Source: Nannocystis pusilla (GTDB lineage: Bacteria; Myxococcota_A; Polyangia; Nannocystales; Nannocystaceae). From it: 57,534 bases of DNA. Below, piece by piece: positions 49,239 through 57,506 of the stretch (the first letter of the stretch is position 1; every line of letters begins with the position of its first letter). The notes beneath the pieces are model-generated. The model searched no databases. It had not been told where the DNA came from and saw nothing but the letters and a program-made list of their open reading frames with translations. The stretch spans positions 1 to 57,534 of the forward strand of contig NZ_JAIRAU010000003.1 of NCBI RefSeq assembly GCF_020073745.1. The letters are read 5' to 3'. Position numbers and translations under genes: made by a program.

Positions 49239-49874
49239 CTAGCTGGTGCATTATCTCTGAATTGCGGGTTCGAGGATGACGCGAACCGTGCCGGCTTTGA
49301 TTCCTTCATCGACCTGTCCGACGCGGTGGACGGGCAGGCGAACGACCACGGCGAGGACGAAGACGGAGACGGGAACGACCAGGGGGAGGACGAGGACGGG
49401 GACGGGGATGCGAACGACCAGGGGGAGGACGAAGACGGGGACGGGAACGAGCAGGGCGAGGATGAGGATGGGGACGAGGACGAGCAGGGGGAGGACGAAG
49501 ACGAGGAGGCGAACGAGCAGGGGGAGGACGAAGACGAGGATGCGAACGACCAGGGGGAGGACGAGGACGGGGACGAGGACGGGAACGACCAGGGGGAGGA
49601 CGAGGACGGGGACGAGGACGAGAACGACCAGGGCGAGGACGAAGACGGGGACGGGGACGAGAACGACCAGGGCGAGGACGAGGAAGGCGATCAGGACGTG
49701 CGCCCAGGCGGCGAGCGACCGGTGATCAGGGCGGCTGGTTGAGGAGACGATTTCATCCCTCGGAGGCTCGCGGCGAGCAGGACCTCGATGGGCATCGGCC
49801 CGCCGAGGAATGCTGCGACGTCGACGAATCGTGGGAACGGGCGGGGCGCGATCGAGGCCCCGCGGACCGGCGGC

Positions 49875-52193
49875 TCAGCCGCCCTGGACCCACTTGAGGA
49901 CGGCGAACAGGTTGCTGTAATCGTCGGTCCACATGCGGAGGTCGGTCGAGACGCCGCTGGTGTCGCCCTGACGGGTCTTGACGAGGGGGTCGTCGAGGAA
50001 GGCGCGGTTGTTCGAGAGCAGGCCCCAGTCGGCGGCGTAGACGCCGCGCGGGTCGTCGCTGTGATTCTCGATCCACACGAACTCCCGCGCGAAGTGCTGC
50101 GCGAGCTGCTTGAGCACCGGGCGGATGTCGACGTGGCGGTTGCTCATGTTGGCGGCCAGGATCCCGTCGGGCTCGAGGTGGCGGAAGTAGGTCTCGAACG
50201 CCTCGCGGGTGAGCAGGTGCATCGGGATGGCGTCGCTGCTGAAGGCGTCGAGGATCAGGACGTCGTAGGCCTGATCGGGCTCGCGCTCGAGCGAGAGGCG
50301 GCCGTCGCCGAGCACGACCTCGGTGGCGGCCTCGGTGCGCTCGAAGTAGGTGAAGTACCGGCGGCTGAGCGGCTCGACCTCGGGGTCGATCTCGTAGATC
50401 CGGATGCTGTCGCCGGGGCGCCCATAGGTCAGCAAGGTGCCCGAGCCGAGGCCGAGCAGGCCGATCTTCAGCGGCTCGCCGGCGCGCCGCTTGGGGTGGC
50501 GCGTGAGCGCGGTGCCGATCCCGCTCTCCTCGGCGAAGTACGAGTTGTGCCACATCTGGCGCTCGCGGTCGAGGTACTGGAAGCCGTGGTTGATGGCGCC
50601 GTGGAACAGGATCCGCCGCGCCTGCAGCGGATCGTGGGTGTAGCGGTCGGCGACCCGCAGCACGCCGAAGAAGCCGCGCTCGATCGTCAGCGCCTCGCTG
50701 GTGCGGTAGCGGGCCTCGATCACCAGGTTGACCGCGAGCAGCACGATCGCGGCGATCGGCAGCAGCCAGGCCAGCCGGGCCCGGCCGTGGTTGATGCGCG
50801 CGCCGGCGTCGATCCACCGCGGGCCGGAGGGGCTGTCCATCGGGACAGGGTCGGAAGGACCTGTCGGAACGCGCAGGCTCCACAGGAACCCGAACAGCAG
50901 CATGCACAGCAGGGCGCCGGCGAGCGGGGCGATGTAGCGGAACGAGTCGGGGCTGTCGTGCTGGACGCGCCACAGGGTGTAGGCGACGGCGGCGGCGCCG
51001 GCGAGGACGACGGCCGCGACGCCGCGGCCGGGCAGCTCGAGCCGCTGGTCGCGGCGGAACGCGTGCAGGACCAGCAGCGAGGTGGCGACGAGGCCGATGT
51101 GCAGCTCGTAATAGGCGGAGAACACCAGCGGGGCGATCGCGCCGACGAACACGCCGCCGAGCGCGCCGCCGACCGAGAGCGCGAGGTAGAAGGCCGTGAG
51201 GTGGCGCGGGTGCGGGCGCAGGCGGTACAGCTCGCCGTGGCAGACCATGGCGTAGATGAAGATCGCGGCGCAGTAGACCAGGGCCTGCTGCTCGATGCCC
51301 GCGTCGGCGCCGGCCAGCATCAAACCGACGACGCCCGCGGTGGCGCCGACGAACAGCGGGTAGAACAGCCACCGCGGGTACCACCTCTCGCTCGAGAAGC
51401 AGAGGATGAAGCTCATCAGATAGAGCGCGAGCGGGATGACCCACAGGAACGGGACGCTGGCGACGTCGATCGCCATCTGATTGGTCATCGCCAGCAGCAT
51501 GATCGAGGCGCAGGCGCCGAGGGCGACCCATACGGCCCGCAGGCCCCAGGTCGGCGCGAGGACCTCCGCGCCGGCGAGGTCGCCGGCGGGCTCGGCCGCG
51601 GCGCGGGCGGAGGCGCGCGTGGTCTGCACGGCGATCGTGCCGCACAGCAGGCAGAAGCCGGCGAAGCCGAGGAACCACAGCGAGGCCTGGGTGACCGAGC
51701 CGAGGCGCGGCTCGACGAGGAACGGGAAGGTCAGGAGGCCGAGCAGCGAGCCGATGTTCGACAGGGCGTACAGCGGATACGGCGAGCGCGACGGGTGCAG
51801 CCGCGAGAACCACGCCTGCACCAGCGAACCGGTGGTCGACAGGGCGAAGTACGGCAGGCCGACGCTGACCGTCAGCACGAGCAAGATCTGGAGCAGCGGA
51901 ACGCCGTCCCCTTCGGGCTTGTAACCCTCGGGCGGGAAGATGGTCGGGGCGCCGGCGAGGAGCGCCGCGACCAGCACGGCGAGGTGCACGAGTCCCTGCC
52001 TGCGCGCCGGCAGGGCCATGACGGCGTGCGCGTACGCATAGCCGGCCAGCAGCAGGCACTGAAAGAACAGCATGCACGTGGTCCACACCGCAGGCGTGCC
52101 GCCGAACCACGGAAGGATGATCTTGCCGATCAGGGGCTGGACCTGAAACAGCAGGAACGCGCTGAGGAAGATGGTGAGGGCGAAGAGCAGCAC
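49875..52193 (-). CDS. Membrane-bound spermidine synthase-like protein (fused integral-membrane type)
   Basis: This 772-aa protein starts MLLFALTIFLSAFLLFQVQP. Residues 1-460 hold about 12 membrane segments (for example LVHLAVLVAALLAGAPTIF, SLWFLGFAGFCLLCGTIAV, IMLLAMTNQMAIDVASVPFL). The C-terminal 250 residues form a spermidine-synthase-like SAM-binding domain (LLGLGSGTLLTYG, IYEIDPEVEPLSRRY, VLILDAFSSDAIPMHLL). Such fused proteins occur in many bacteria; the substrate is unclear because the usual polyamine-binding acidic residues were not confirmed. The loop before the catalytic domain (about residue 450) is extended by a three-unit repeat of the CATG family at 50832. It is the nearest minus-strand gene to the VWA lipoprotein. 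Confidence 0.88.
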   Translation of the reverse strand: MLLFALTIFLSAFLLFQVQPLIGKIILPWFGGTPAVWTTCMLFFQCLLLAGYAYAHAVMALPARRQGLVHLAVLVAALLAGAPTIFPPEGYKPEGDGVPLLQILLVLTVSVGLPYFALSTTGSLVQAWFSRLHPSRSPYPLYALSNIGSLLGLLTFPFLVEPRLGSVTQASLWFLGFAGFCLLCGTIAVQTTRASARAAAEPAGDLAGAEVLAPTWGLRAVWVALGACASIMLLAMTNQMAIDVASVPFLWVIPLALYLMSFILCFSSERWYPRWLFYPLFVGATAGVVGLMLAGADAGIEQQALVYCAAIFIYAMVCHGELYRLRPHPRHLTAFYLALSVGGALGGVFVGAIAPLVFSAYYELHIGLVATSLLVLHAFRRDQRLELPGRGVAAVVLAGAAAVAYTLWRVQHDSPDSFRYIAPLAGALLCMLLFGFLWSLRVPTGPSDPVPMDSPSGPRWIDAGARINHGRARLAWLLPIAAIVLLAVNLVIEARYRTSEALTIERGFFGVLRVADRYTHDPLQARRILFHGAINHGFQYLDRERQMWHNSYFAEESGIGTALTRHPKRRAGEPLKIGLLGLGSGTLLTYGRPGDSIRIYEIDPEVEPLSRRYFTYFERTEAATEVVLGDGRLSLEREPDQAYDVLILDAFSSDAIPMHLLTREAFETYFRHLEPDGILAANMSNRHVDIRPVLKQLAQHFAREFVWIENHSDDPRGVYAADWGLLSNNRAFLDDPLVKTRQGDTSGVSTDLRMWTDDYSNLFAVLKWVQGG
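50832..50873. repeat. Three 14-bp repeat units inside a membrane-protein gene
   Basis: Units start at 50832 (GCTG), 50846 (CAGG) and 50860 (CCTG). Three units total 42 bp, a multiple of three, so the insertion would keep the reading frame and add 14 residues to a loop (VPTGPSDPVPMDSP). Confidence 0.7.
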
Positions 52194-52359
52194 GGGCGCG
52201 GCGAGGGTATCACCGGGGCCGCGGGATGCGTCATGCCGTTCGGGGGTCCAAAGGACGCCTGTCCGCCTCGCGGCGCGAGGTCCGTGCGCCAGCTAACGGC
52301 AGTGCGGCGGCGAAGGCGGCGTGGCGAGGGCTGGCCTCGGATATAAGGAGGATGCTGCC

Positions 52360-53568
52360 ATGACCCGTTTTCGTTGTTCTTGCACCCTTCTCGCCTCGCT
52401 GTTGACCCTGCCCGCATGCGGCGACGATGTCGGATCGTCGGGCAGCGAGACGGTAGGCGTCACCGGCCAGCCCACCACCAACAATCCGACCTCGAATTCG
52501 ACGATGACGAACCCGACGACCGGTTCGTCGATGTCGGGCTCCGAGGCGACGTCGAACCCGAGCGGGACCGACAGTGACAGCGACAGCGAGACGTCGACGC
52601 CCACGAGCACGGGGATGGTCGACCCGACCAACACCTCCGGGGGGCTGCCGAAGCTCGACGTCGGGGTCGAGGAGACCACCGACGGCGGGACCACCGGCGA
52701 GGAGGTGGGCTGTCGCAAGGTCGACTTCCTGTTCATCATCGACAATTCGGGGTCGATGGGCGACGAGCAACAATCGTTGATCGCCAGCTTCCCCGGCTTC
52801 ATCTCGGCGATCCAGAGCCAGCTCGACGAGGCCCAGGACTATCACATCATGGTGATCGACACCGATCACTGGGTGTTCGCCGGCTGCGAGCTGATCTGCG
52901 GCCTGTTCGGCAACACCTGCCCGGTGGCCGGCCTCGATTACACGTGCGGGACGCCGCCGCTCGAATGCGAGGACGTGCTCGGCGCCGGCGTCACCCACCC
53001 GCGCGGGCTGCAGTCGAGCTCGAAGGATTGCAACTTCTCGACCGGCCTCCGCTACATGGACATCACCGAGCCCGACCTCACGTCGGCGTTCGCCTGCGCG
53101 GCCCAGGTCGGCACCGGATCGACGGACGACCCCGAGAAGCCGATGGAGGCGATGGTCCAGGCGGTCGCCCCCAACGGCCCGGCGTTCGAGTGCAACGCCG
53201 GCTTCCTGCGCAAGGACGCGATCCTGGTCGTCACCTTCGTCACCGACGAGGACGACAACTTCGGCGACGGCTCGGCCGGCAACCCCGCCGGCTGGAAGGC
53301 GTCGCTGGTGGCCGCCAAGAAGGGCGACGAGAAGGCGCTGGTGGTCCTCGGCCTGTACGGCGACAACGACCAACCCAACGCGATCTGCCCGCCGCTGGTC
53401 GACAGCTCCGGCGCCGAGCCGAGCCCGCGCCTGCGGGAATTCGTCGACTCGTTCGGCGACCAGGGCATCTCCGGCAGCATCTGCGCGCCCAGCTACGACT
53501 CGTTCTTCGCCGAGGCCGTCGGCCTCATCGAGTCGACCTGCGACGATTTCGTGCCCCCGCCGATGTGA
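52360..53568 (+). CDS. VWA-domain lipoprotein
   Basis: This 402-aa protein has AAGGAGG upstream. It starts MTRFRCSCTLLASLLTLPAC, with lipobox LPAC. A Thr/Ser/Asn linker rich in TDSDSDSETSTPTST is followed by a von Willebrand A domain (residues 125-400) with the metal-ion site DNSGSMGDEQQ, then FVTDEDDN and SFGDQGISGS. Six or more cysteines (AGCELICGLFGNTCPVAGL) suggest disulfides. VWA domains bind proteins through a divalent metal. It is likely a surface lipoprotein in adhesion or complex assembly. The TGA stop is followed by a repeat array. Confidence 0.85.
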   Translation: MTRFRCSCTLLASLLTLPACGDDVGSSGSETVGVTGQPTTNNPTSNSTMTNPTTGSSMSGSEATSNPSGTDSDSDSETSTPTSTGMVDPTNTSGGLPKLDVGVEETTDGGTTGEEVGCRKVDFLFIIDNSGSMGDEQQSLIASFPGFISAIQSQLDEAQDYHIMVIDTDHWVFAGCELICGLFGNTCPVAGLDYTCGTPPLECEDVLGAGVTHPRGLQSSSKDCNFSTGLRYMDITEPDLTSAFACAAQVGTGSTDDPEKPMEAMVQAVAPNGPAFECNAGFLRKDAILVVTFVTDEDDNFGDGSAGNPAGWKASLVAAKKGDEKALVVLGLYGDNDQPNAICPPLVDSSGAEPSPRLREFVDSFGDQGISGSICAPSYDSFFAEAVGLIESTCDDFVPPPM

Positions 53569-53573
53569 TGTGA

Positions 53574-53629
53574 TTGGGCCCGAAGGACAGGTCTGAAAAG
53601 GCAGGTCCGACGGGGCAGGATCGAGACGA
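53574..53629. repeat. 14-bp repeat array, 3-4 units of CAGG type
   Basis: Units start at 53574 (variant), 53588, 53602 and 53616, directly after the VWA lipoprotein's stop at 53568 and before the PLD-like gene. Confidence 0.75.
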
Positions 53630-53819
53630 GGGCGCCCGCGCGGCGCGGCCGGCTCCGCGGCCAGCGCCGCCCGGGCGGTCGCGCCGGTTTCGCGCCCGGC
53701 GCCGCGCGCTGGGGTACCATCGCCGCCGCAGCGATGCATCGACCCGGCCACCTCGAACGCTCGACGCGCGCGCACCCGCGCGAGGTGTCGGGGCCGTGCC
53801 GGGCCGCGTGCGCGCCGGA

Positions 53820-54440
53820 GTGAGGGCCCACGTGGACTTCGTGTTGCCCGAGCGGCCGATCCGCATGCGCCTCGTCGCCGGGCGCGGCCACTACGAGGCG
53901 GTGATCCCGGCGCTCCGCTCGGCCCGCACGAGCGTGTGGATCGCTACGGCGAACCTGAAGGAGCTGCTGGTCGAGGACCCACGCGCGACGACCCGCTCGC
54001 GCAGCCGATTCCACTCGGTGCTCGAGGTGTTCAGCGCGCTGGCCCAGCAGAAGGTGGAGCTGCGGATCTTGCACGCAGCGCCGCCGTCGGGGCCGTTCCG
54101 CCGCAGCTTCGATCGCCGCGCCCGGCTCTACAAGGGCGGGCTGGAGCTGCGCCAGTGCCCGCGCGTGCACCTCAAGACGGTCATCGTCGACGGCCGCCTG
54201 TGCTACCTCGGCAGCGCCAACTGGACCGGCGCGGGCCTCGGAGCCAAGGGCGAGGGCCGGCGCAACTTCGAGATCGGGATGCTGACGGAGGACGAGGACG
54301 TGATCGACCAGGTGCAGGCGATGTACGAGGCGATCTGGAGCGGCCGCATGTGCAAGTCCTGCAAGCTGCGCAACTCGGGCTGCGAGGCGCCGCTCGACCT
54401 GGCGACCCGCCCGCTGAAGCGGCCCGGCGGCGCGACGTAG
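53820..54440 (+). CDS. Phospholipase D-like (HKD) protein
   Basis: The protein is 206 aa from a GTG at 53820 (MRAHVDFVLPERPIRMRLVA). It has one PLD-type HKD motif: HLKTVIVDGRLCYLGSANWT, with the conserved H, K, D and the GSxN strand. Single-motif members dimerise to form the active site, as in Nuc-type nucleases. A C-terminal CKSCKLRNSGCEAP cluster may bind metal. It has no signal peptide and is probably cytoplasmic. The substrate (nucleic acid or lipid) is not predictable. It is followed by a 477-bp stretch without an intact gene. Confidence 0.8.
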   Translation: MRAHVDFVLPERPIRMRLVAGRGHYEAVIPALRSARTSVWIATANLKELLVEDPRATTRSRSRFHSVLEVFSALAQQKVELRILHAAPPSGPFRRSFDRRARLYKGGLELRQCPRVHLKTVIVDGRLCYLGSANWTGAGLGAKGEGRRNFEIGMLTEDEDVIDQVQAMYEAIWSGRMCKSCKLRNSGCEAPLDLATRPLKRPGGAT

Positions 54441-54917
54441 CGCCGCGACCGGCCACTTGGGGCGGCCGCGTCGCTCGTCGGTGGGGCGCACGGCCTGCAC
54501 GAAGACATCGCGGCCGTCGAGGTTCGCCGTGCCGCGGGGTAGGCCTTCCGCCGGTGCTCGCACGGCCCGAGATTGCCCGCTCCTTCGGCCTGTCGCCGAT
54601 GCGCTTCGAGACGTGGGCCCGCCGGCAGCGCGGGATGGCTTGACCGCCGTTCGCACGAGGTCGTGATGGGCCGAGATCCGGGGGAAGGCGAGGTGTCGCC
54701 CTACTGCGCGCCGTCCCGCGAGGCGGGCCCGTGCGGATGGCTCGTCGCTGGGCTGTCGGATCGGTTGCGACGGCACAGCGACCTGCCGCTGGTCCGCAGG
54801 AGCACTCGATGGCGGCGCTCGACCAGGAGGGCATCGAGGACGCAGATCGAGCCGCGCGACGCGGTGACGCAGCGAGCGGCGGCGGCGGGCCGAGGGGGCC
54901 GTGATACAGTCGCGCGT
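54441..54917. other. Gap with a possible gene remnant
   Basis: No intact gene was found. A frame at 54545-54643 ends GLPPVLARPEIARSFGLSPM then RFETWARRQRGMA and stop, with strong codon bias. The pattern resembles the C-terminus of NAD(P)-binding NmrA-type oxidoreductases, so it may be a truncated remnant. The rest (54644-54917) looks empty. Confidence 0.35.
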
Positions 54918-55526
54918 ATGAGCGAGTCTCTGGGACTCAAGTGTCGCTGCGGCGCGGTGCGGGGGACGGCCAAGGAGCTGTCTCCGGGGACAGGGATCCA
55001 CGTGGTCTGCTACTGCCGCGACTGCCAGGCGTTCGCGCGCTTCCTCGCGACGGAGGGGGTGCTCGACGCGGGGGGCGGCTCGGAGATCTTCCAGCTGACA
55101 CCGTCGCAGCTGCGGATCGAGGCGGGCCAGGAGCATCTGCGGTGCATGCGACTGTCGGAGCGGGGGATGATCCGCTGGTACGCCGACTGCTGCCGCACGC
55201 CGATCGCCAACACGCTGGCCTCGGCCAGGATGCCGTTCGCCGGGCTGCTGGTGACGTTCTTCGACGCGCCGGTGGAGGTCCGCGAGCGCGTGCTCGGGCC
55301 GGTCGTGGCGCGGACGTTCGGCCGCGACGCGACGGGACCGACGCCGGCGGGCACGTACGAGAAGGTGACGTGGCGGGTGGTGCCGCGGATCCTCGGGCTG
55401 CTCGCGCGCGGCTTCGTCCGTCGCCGCGCCCTGCCGTCGCCGTTCTTCGCGCCGGGGGCCAAGCAGCCGCGGGTGGCCCCGACCGTGCTGACGGCGGCGG
55501 AGCGGGCGGCGCTCGGACCTGTCTGA
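54918..55526 (+). CDS. DUF6151 / GFA-like zinc protein
   Basis: This 202-aa protein starts MSESLGLKCRCGAVRGTAKE. CRCG, CYCRDCQAFARFL and the later DCCRTPI follow the cysteine spacing of glutathione-dependent formaldehyde-activating (GFA/CENP-V) enzymes. That fold binds zinc through these cysteines. The rest is a beta-rich fold with PAGTYEKVTWRVVPRIL. The function of the DUF6151 group is not established. The last codons (...LGPV) and TGA stop lie in the repeat array that starts at 55518. A CTGTC/GACAG dyad is also inside the gene at 54977. Confidence 0.82.
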   Translation: MSESLGLKCRCGAVRGTAKELSPGTGIHVVCYCRDCQAFARFLATEGVLDAGGGSEIFQLTPSQLRIEAGQEHLRCMRLSERGMIRWYADCCRTPIANTLASARMPFAGLLVTFFDAPVEVRERVLGPVVARTFGRDATGPTPAGTYEKVTWRVVPRILGLLARGFVRRRALPSPFFAPGAKQPRVAPTVLTAAERAALGPV

Positions 55527-55601
55527 ACAGGAATGTCCGCCCGGGCATGTTCGAGAGGACAGGTGCGTCCGGACCTGCCCGATCGGGCAAGCTCCAGGCG
55601 G
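55518..55601. repeat. 14-bp repeat array, 6 units, overlapping a stop codon
   Basis: Units start at 55518 (CCTG), 55532 (AATG), 55546 (CATG), 55560 (CAGG), 55574 (CCTG) and 55588 (CAAG). The array overlaps the DUF6151 gene's TGA (55524-55526). The dyad TGCCCGATCGGGCA at 55575-55588 is a perfect palindrome. Confidence 0.9.
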
Positions 55602-55776
55602 CGAGGGCGGCGTCATGGTGAGATCGGGGGGGGCCCGTCGAGCCGGTGGCGAGGGCGCGCTCGCAGCCCGGATCCAGGGGGCGTCGGGGGCCAGGGGCGA
55701 GCGCGGCGGACGCCTGGCTCCTGTGCGCCCGCGAGGCGCTCGAACGCTGGCCTGCGCGGTGCTCCGAGATCTTGGA

Positions 55777-55860
55777 CATGTTCTATCGAGCATGCCTCTT
55801 CGGACATGCGCGATGCAACATGTCCCCGAGGGCATGCGCGAAAGGACCTACTCGCGCAGC
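55777..55860. repeat. 14-bp CATG repeat array, 6 units, overlapping a stop codon
   Basis: Units start at 55777, 55791, 55805, 55819, 55833 and 55847. The array ends over the stop codon of the convergent C45-like gene (55848-55850). With the array at 55518 it brackets a gene-free gap of about 175 bp. Confidence 0.9.
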
Positions 55861-57506
55861 TCCTCGAGCAGGCCGCGGACGCGCTCCTGGTCGCGCAGGC
55901 GGCCGGGGACGAGCTCGAGGTAGCGCTCGTAGTGGCGGCGGGCGGCGGCGAGGTCGCCGAGCTCGCGCTCGACGTCGCCGAGGAGGCGGTGGAGCTCGCC
56001 GACGTCGGGGGCGAGGGCGAGGGCGACGCTGGCGGAGGCGAGGGCCTGCTCGGGGAGGCCGCGGGCGAGCAGGCCGCGGGCGTGCCCGAGCGCCTCGAGG
56101 GCCTCCTTGTAGTCGGAGTACTCCTCGCCGTGGAGCAGGCGGTCGGCCGGGAAGTCGTCGAGCGGGGCGGGGCGGTCCTGGCGGCGGCCGAGGGCGTGGC
56201 GGAGGTCGATGGCGCGGAAGCGGCCGAGCGCCGAGGGGCCCTCGCCGACCCACATCACCATGGCGGTGGCGTCGACGACGACGGCGTGGGTGAGGTGGAG
56301 GTTGTCGAGCGCGTTGCGGTTGCCGAGGCCGAGCTCCTCGCCGCCGAGGCCCTTGCGGTCGCGCAGGATGGCGACGGCGCGCGCGGGGTCGACGGGCGCC
56401 TCGTTGAGCAGCTCGCCGAGGCGGTCGTAGCGGTAGCCGCTCGAGGTGAAGCGGCGGATCCGGTCGTTCTGGGCGTCGCGCTCGAACGACTCGCGCAACA
56501 TGTGATTGGTGGCCCACACCAGCGCCTGGTCCTCGCCGCGCGGCTTGCGGTCGTCGCGGTCGCGCGCGAGCTCGACCACGGCGGCGCGGCGCTGGCGGCC
56601 GTCGCCGACCAGCACGGCGCCCGAGGTGCGCGTCGGCGCGGCCTGCAGGATCTCGAGCGCCTGCTCGAGGGTGTCGGCGTCCTCGAGGATCTGTCGCAGG
56701 ATCAGCGGCAGGGGGACGCCCTCCTCGAGCGCGTCGTCGGTGCGCGTGGGGTCGAGGGCGACGAAGATCCCGCGGGCGTTGATGCCGGTGACGACGCCCA
56801 TGAGGCCGGCCCAGCCGACCGAGGCGAACGGGTACTTGCCGTCGGGGTGGACGATGGCGACCAGGCGGTCGGGCTCGACGTCGAGGCCGAGGTCGGCGAA
56901 GAAGCTGCGGCCGATGACGAGGTTGCCGCGCTCTCCGCCGCCCTTGGGCCGCGCGGCGGCGGCGAACATGGTGCCCTCGAGCAGGACGTCGTCGAGGCGG
57001 CGGGTCAGCTCGACGAAGCTCTGGTCGAGGAACATGCGGTGGTAGCTCGAGAGGCGCTCGCCGCCGGCCTCGGGCATGGCGGCGGCCAGGGCCGCGAGCT
57101 CGCGGCGGACGCCGGGGGCGAGGCTCTGGTCGGACTCGCGGAAGTCCCAGCGCATGACCATGTCGGCGGTCCACCGCTCGAGGCCCTCGGGGTAGCGATG
57201 GCGCAACAGGCGCGCGACGTCGCGGTCGAGCTCTCCCCAAAGGCGGGCGGCGAGGCGGCCGTGGGCGTCGCCGATCTCCTCCGGCGGGCCCTCGAGGTGG
57301 AGGAACCACAGTCGGCTCTCGCGGGTGAGCGACGACCGGCCGTAGGCGACGCGACGGCCGGCGCGGTCGACCGTGAGCTCGGCGGCCGGGACGCGGACCT
57401 CCTCCGGGGACAGGTCGGTGTACGAGAGATAGCCGGAGTAGAGCGCGAAGGTGAGGATCGTGAGGGTGACGACGAGGGCGACCACGGCCCGCAGCAGCGC
57501 GAGCAC
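55848..57506 (-). CDS. C45-family acyltransferase homologue lacking cysteine, with TPR-like tail
   Basis: This 552-aa protein has an N-terminal membrane segment (LLRAVVALVVTLTILTFALY). Residues about 65-450 match the C45 (acyl-CoA:6-aminopenicillanic acid acyltransferase-type) Ntn-hydrolase family: LHLEGPPEEIGDAHGRLA, IGRSFFADLG, FASVGWAGLMGVVTGINARG and PTRTSGAVLVGDG. The usual nucleophilic cysteine that follows the strand before FAAA is not there: the segment reads VLLEGTMFAAAARP, and the whole protein has no cysteine. Thr or another residue may substitute, or it may be inactive. Residues 470-552 are TPR-like (ARGLLARGLPEQALASASVA, then HRLLGDVERELGDLAAARRH). It is probably anchored to the inner membrane facing the periplasm. 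Confidence 0.75.
   Translation of the reverse strand: MLALLRAVVALVVTLTILTFALYSGYLSYTDLSPEEVRVPAAELTVDRAGRRVAYGRSSLTRESRLWFLHLEGPPEEIGDAHGRLAARLWGELDRDVARLLRHRYPEGLERWTADMVMRWDFRESDQSLAPGVRRELAALAAAMPEAGGERLSSYHRMFLDQSFVELTRRLDDVLLEGTMFAAAARPKGGGERGNLVIGRSFFADLGLDVEPDRLVAIVHPDGKYPFASVGWAGLMGVVTGINARGIFVALDPTRTDDALEEGVPLPLILRQILEDADTLEQALEILQAAPTRTSGAVLVGDGRQRRAAVVELARDRDDRKPRGEDQALVWATNHMLRESFERDAQNDRIRRFTSSGYRYDRLGELLNEAPVDPARAVAILRDRKGLGGEELGLGNRNALDNLHLTHAVVVDATAMVMWVGEGPSALGRFRAIDLRHALGRRQDRPAPLDDFPADRLLHGEEYSDYKEALEALGHARGLLARGLPEQALASASVALALAPDVGELHRLLGDVERELGDLAAARRHYERYLELVPGRLRDQERVRGLLEELRE

Larger units (their letters stand above)
47117..49742 (+). pseudogene. Acidic-repeat lipoprotein gene interrupted by an IS1182-type element
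   Basis: The 5' part (47117-47162, with GGAGG upstream) encodes MRVKPYTRRIACLAL. The 3' part (49243-49742) continues AGALSLNC and the mature protein. Joining them with one CTAG copy gives 546 bases, 181 residues plus stop, with no frame error. The restored signal ends in lipobox LSLNC. The mature part has about nine repeats of the form GEDEDGDGNDQ, strongly acidic with calcium-binding-like DxDGDG spacing. It ends PGGERPVIRAAG. The IS splits the signal peptide, so the product should be lost unless the element is removed. Confidence 0.88.

Noticed and set aside
49330..49700. Non-coding tandem repeat or satellite
   Set aside because: The repeats are in frame and encode GEDEDGD-type acidic units; the frame restores to a lipoprotein once the IS is removed, so this is protein-coding repeat DNA.
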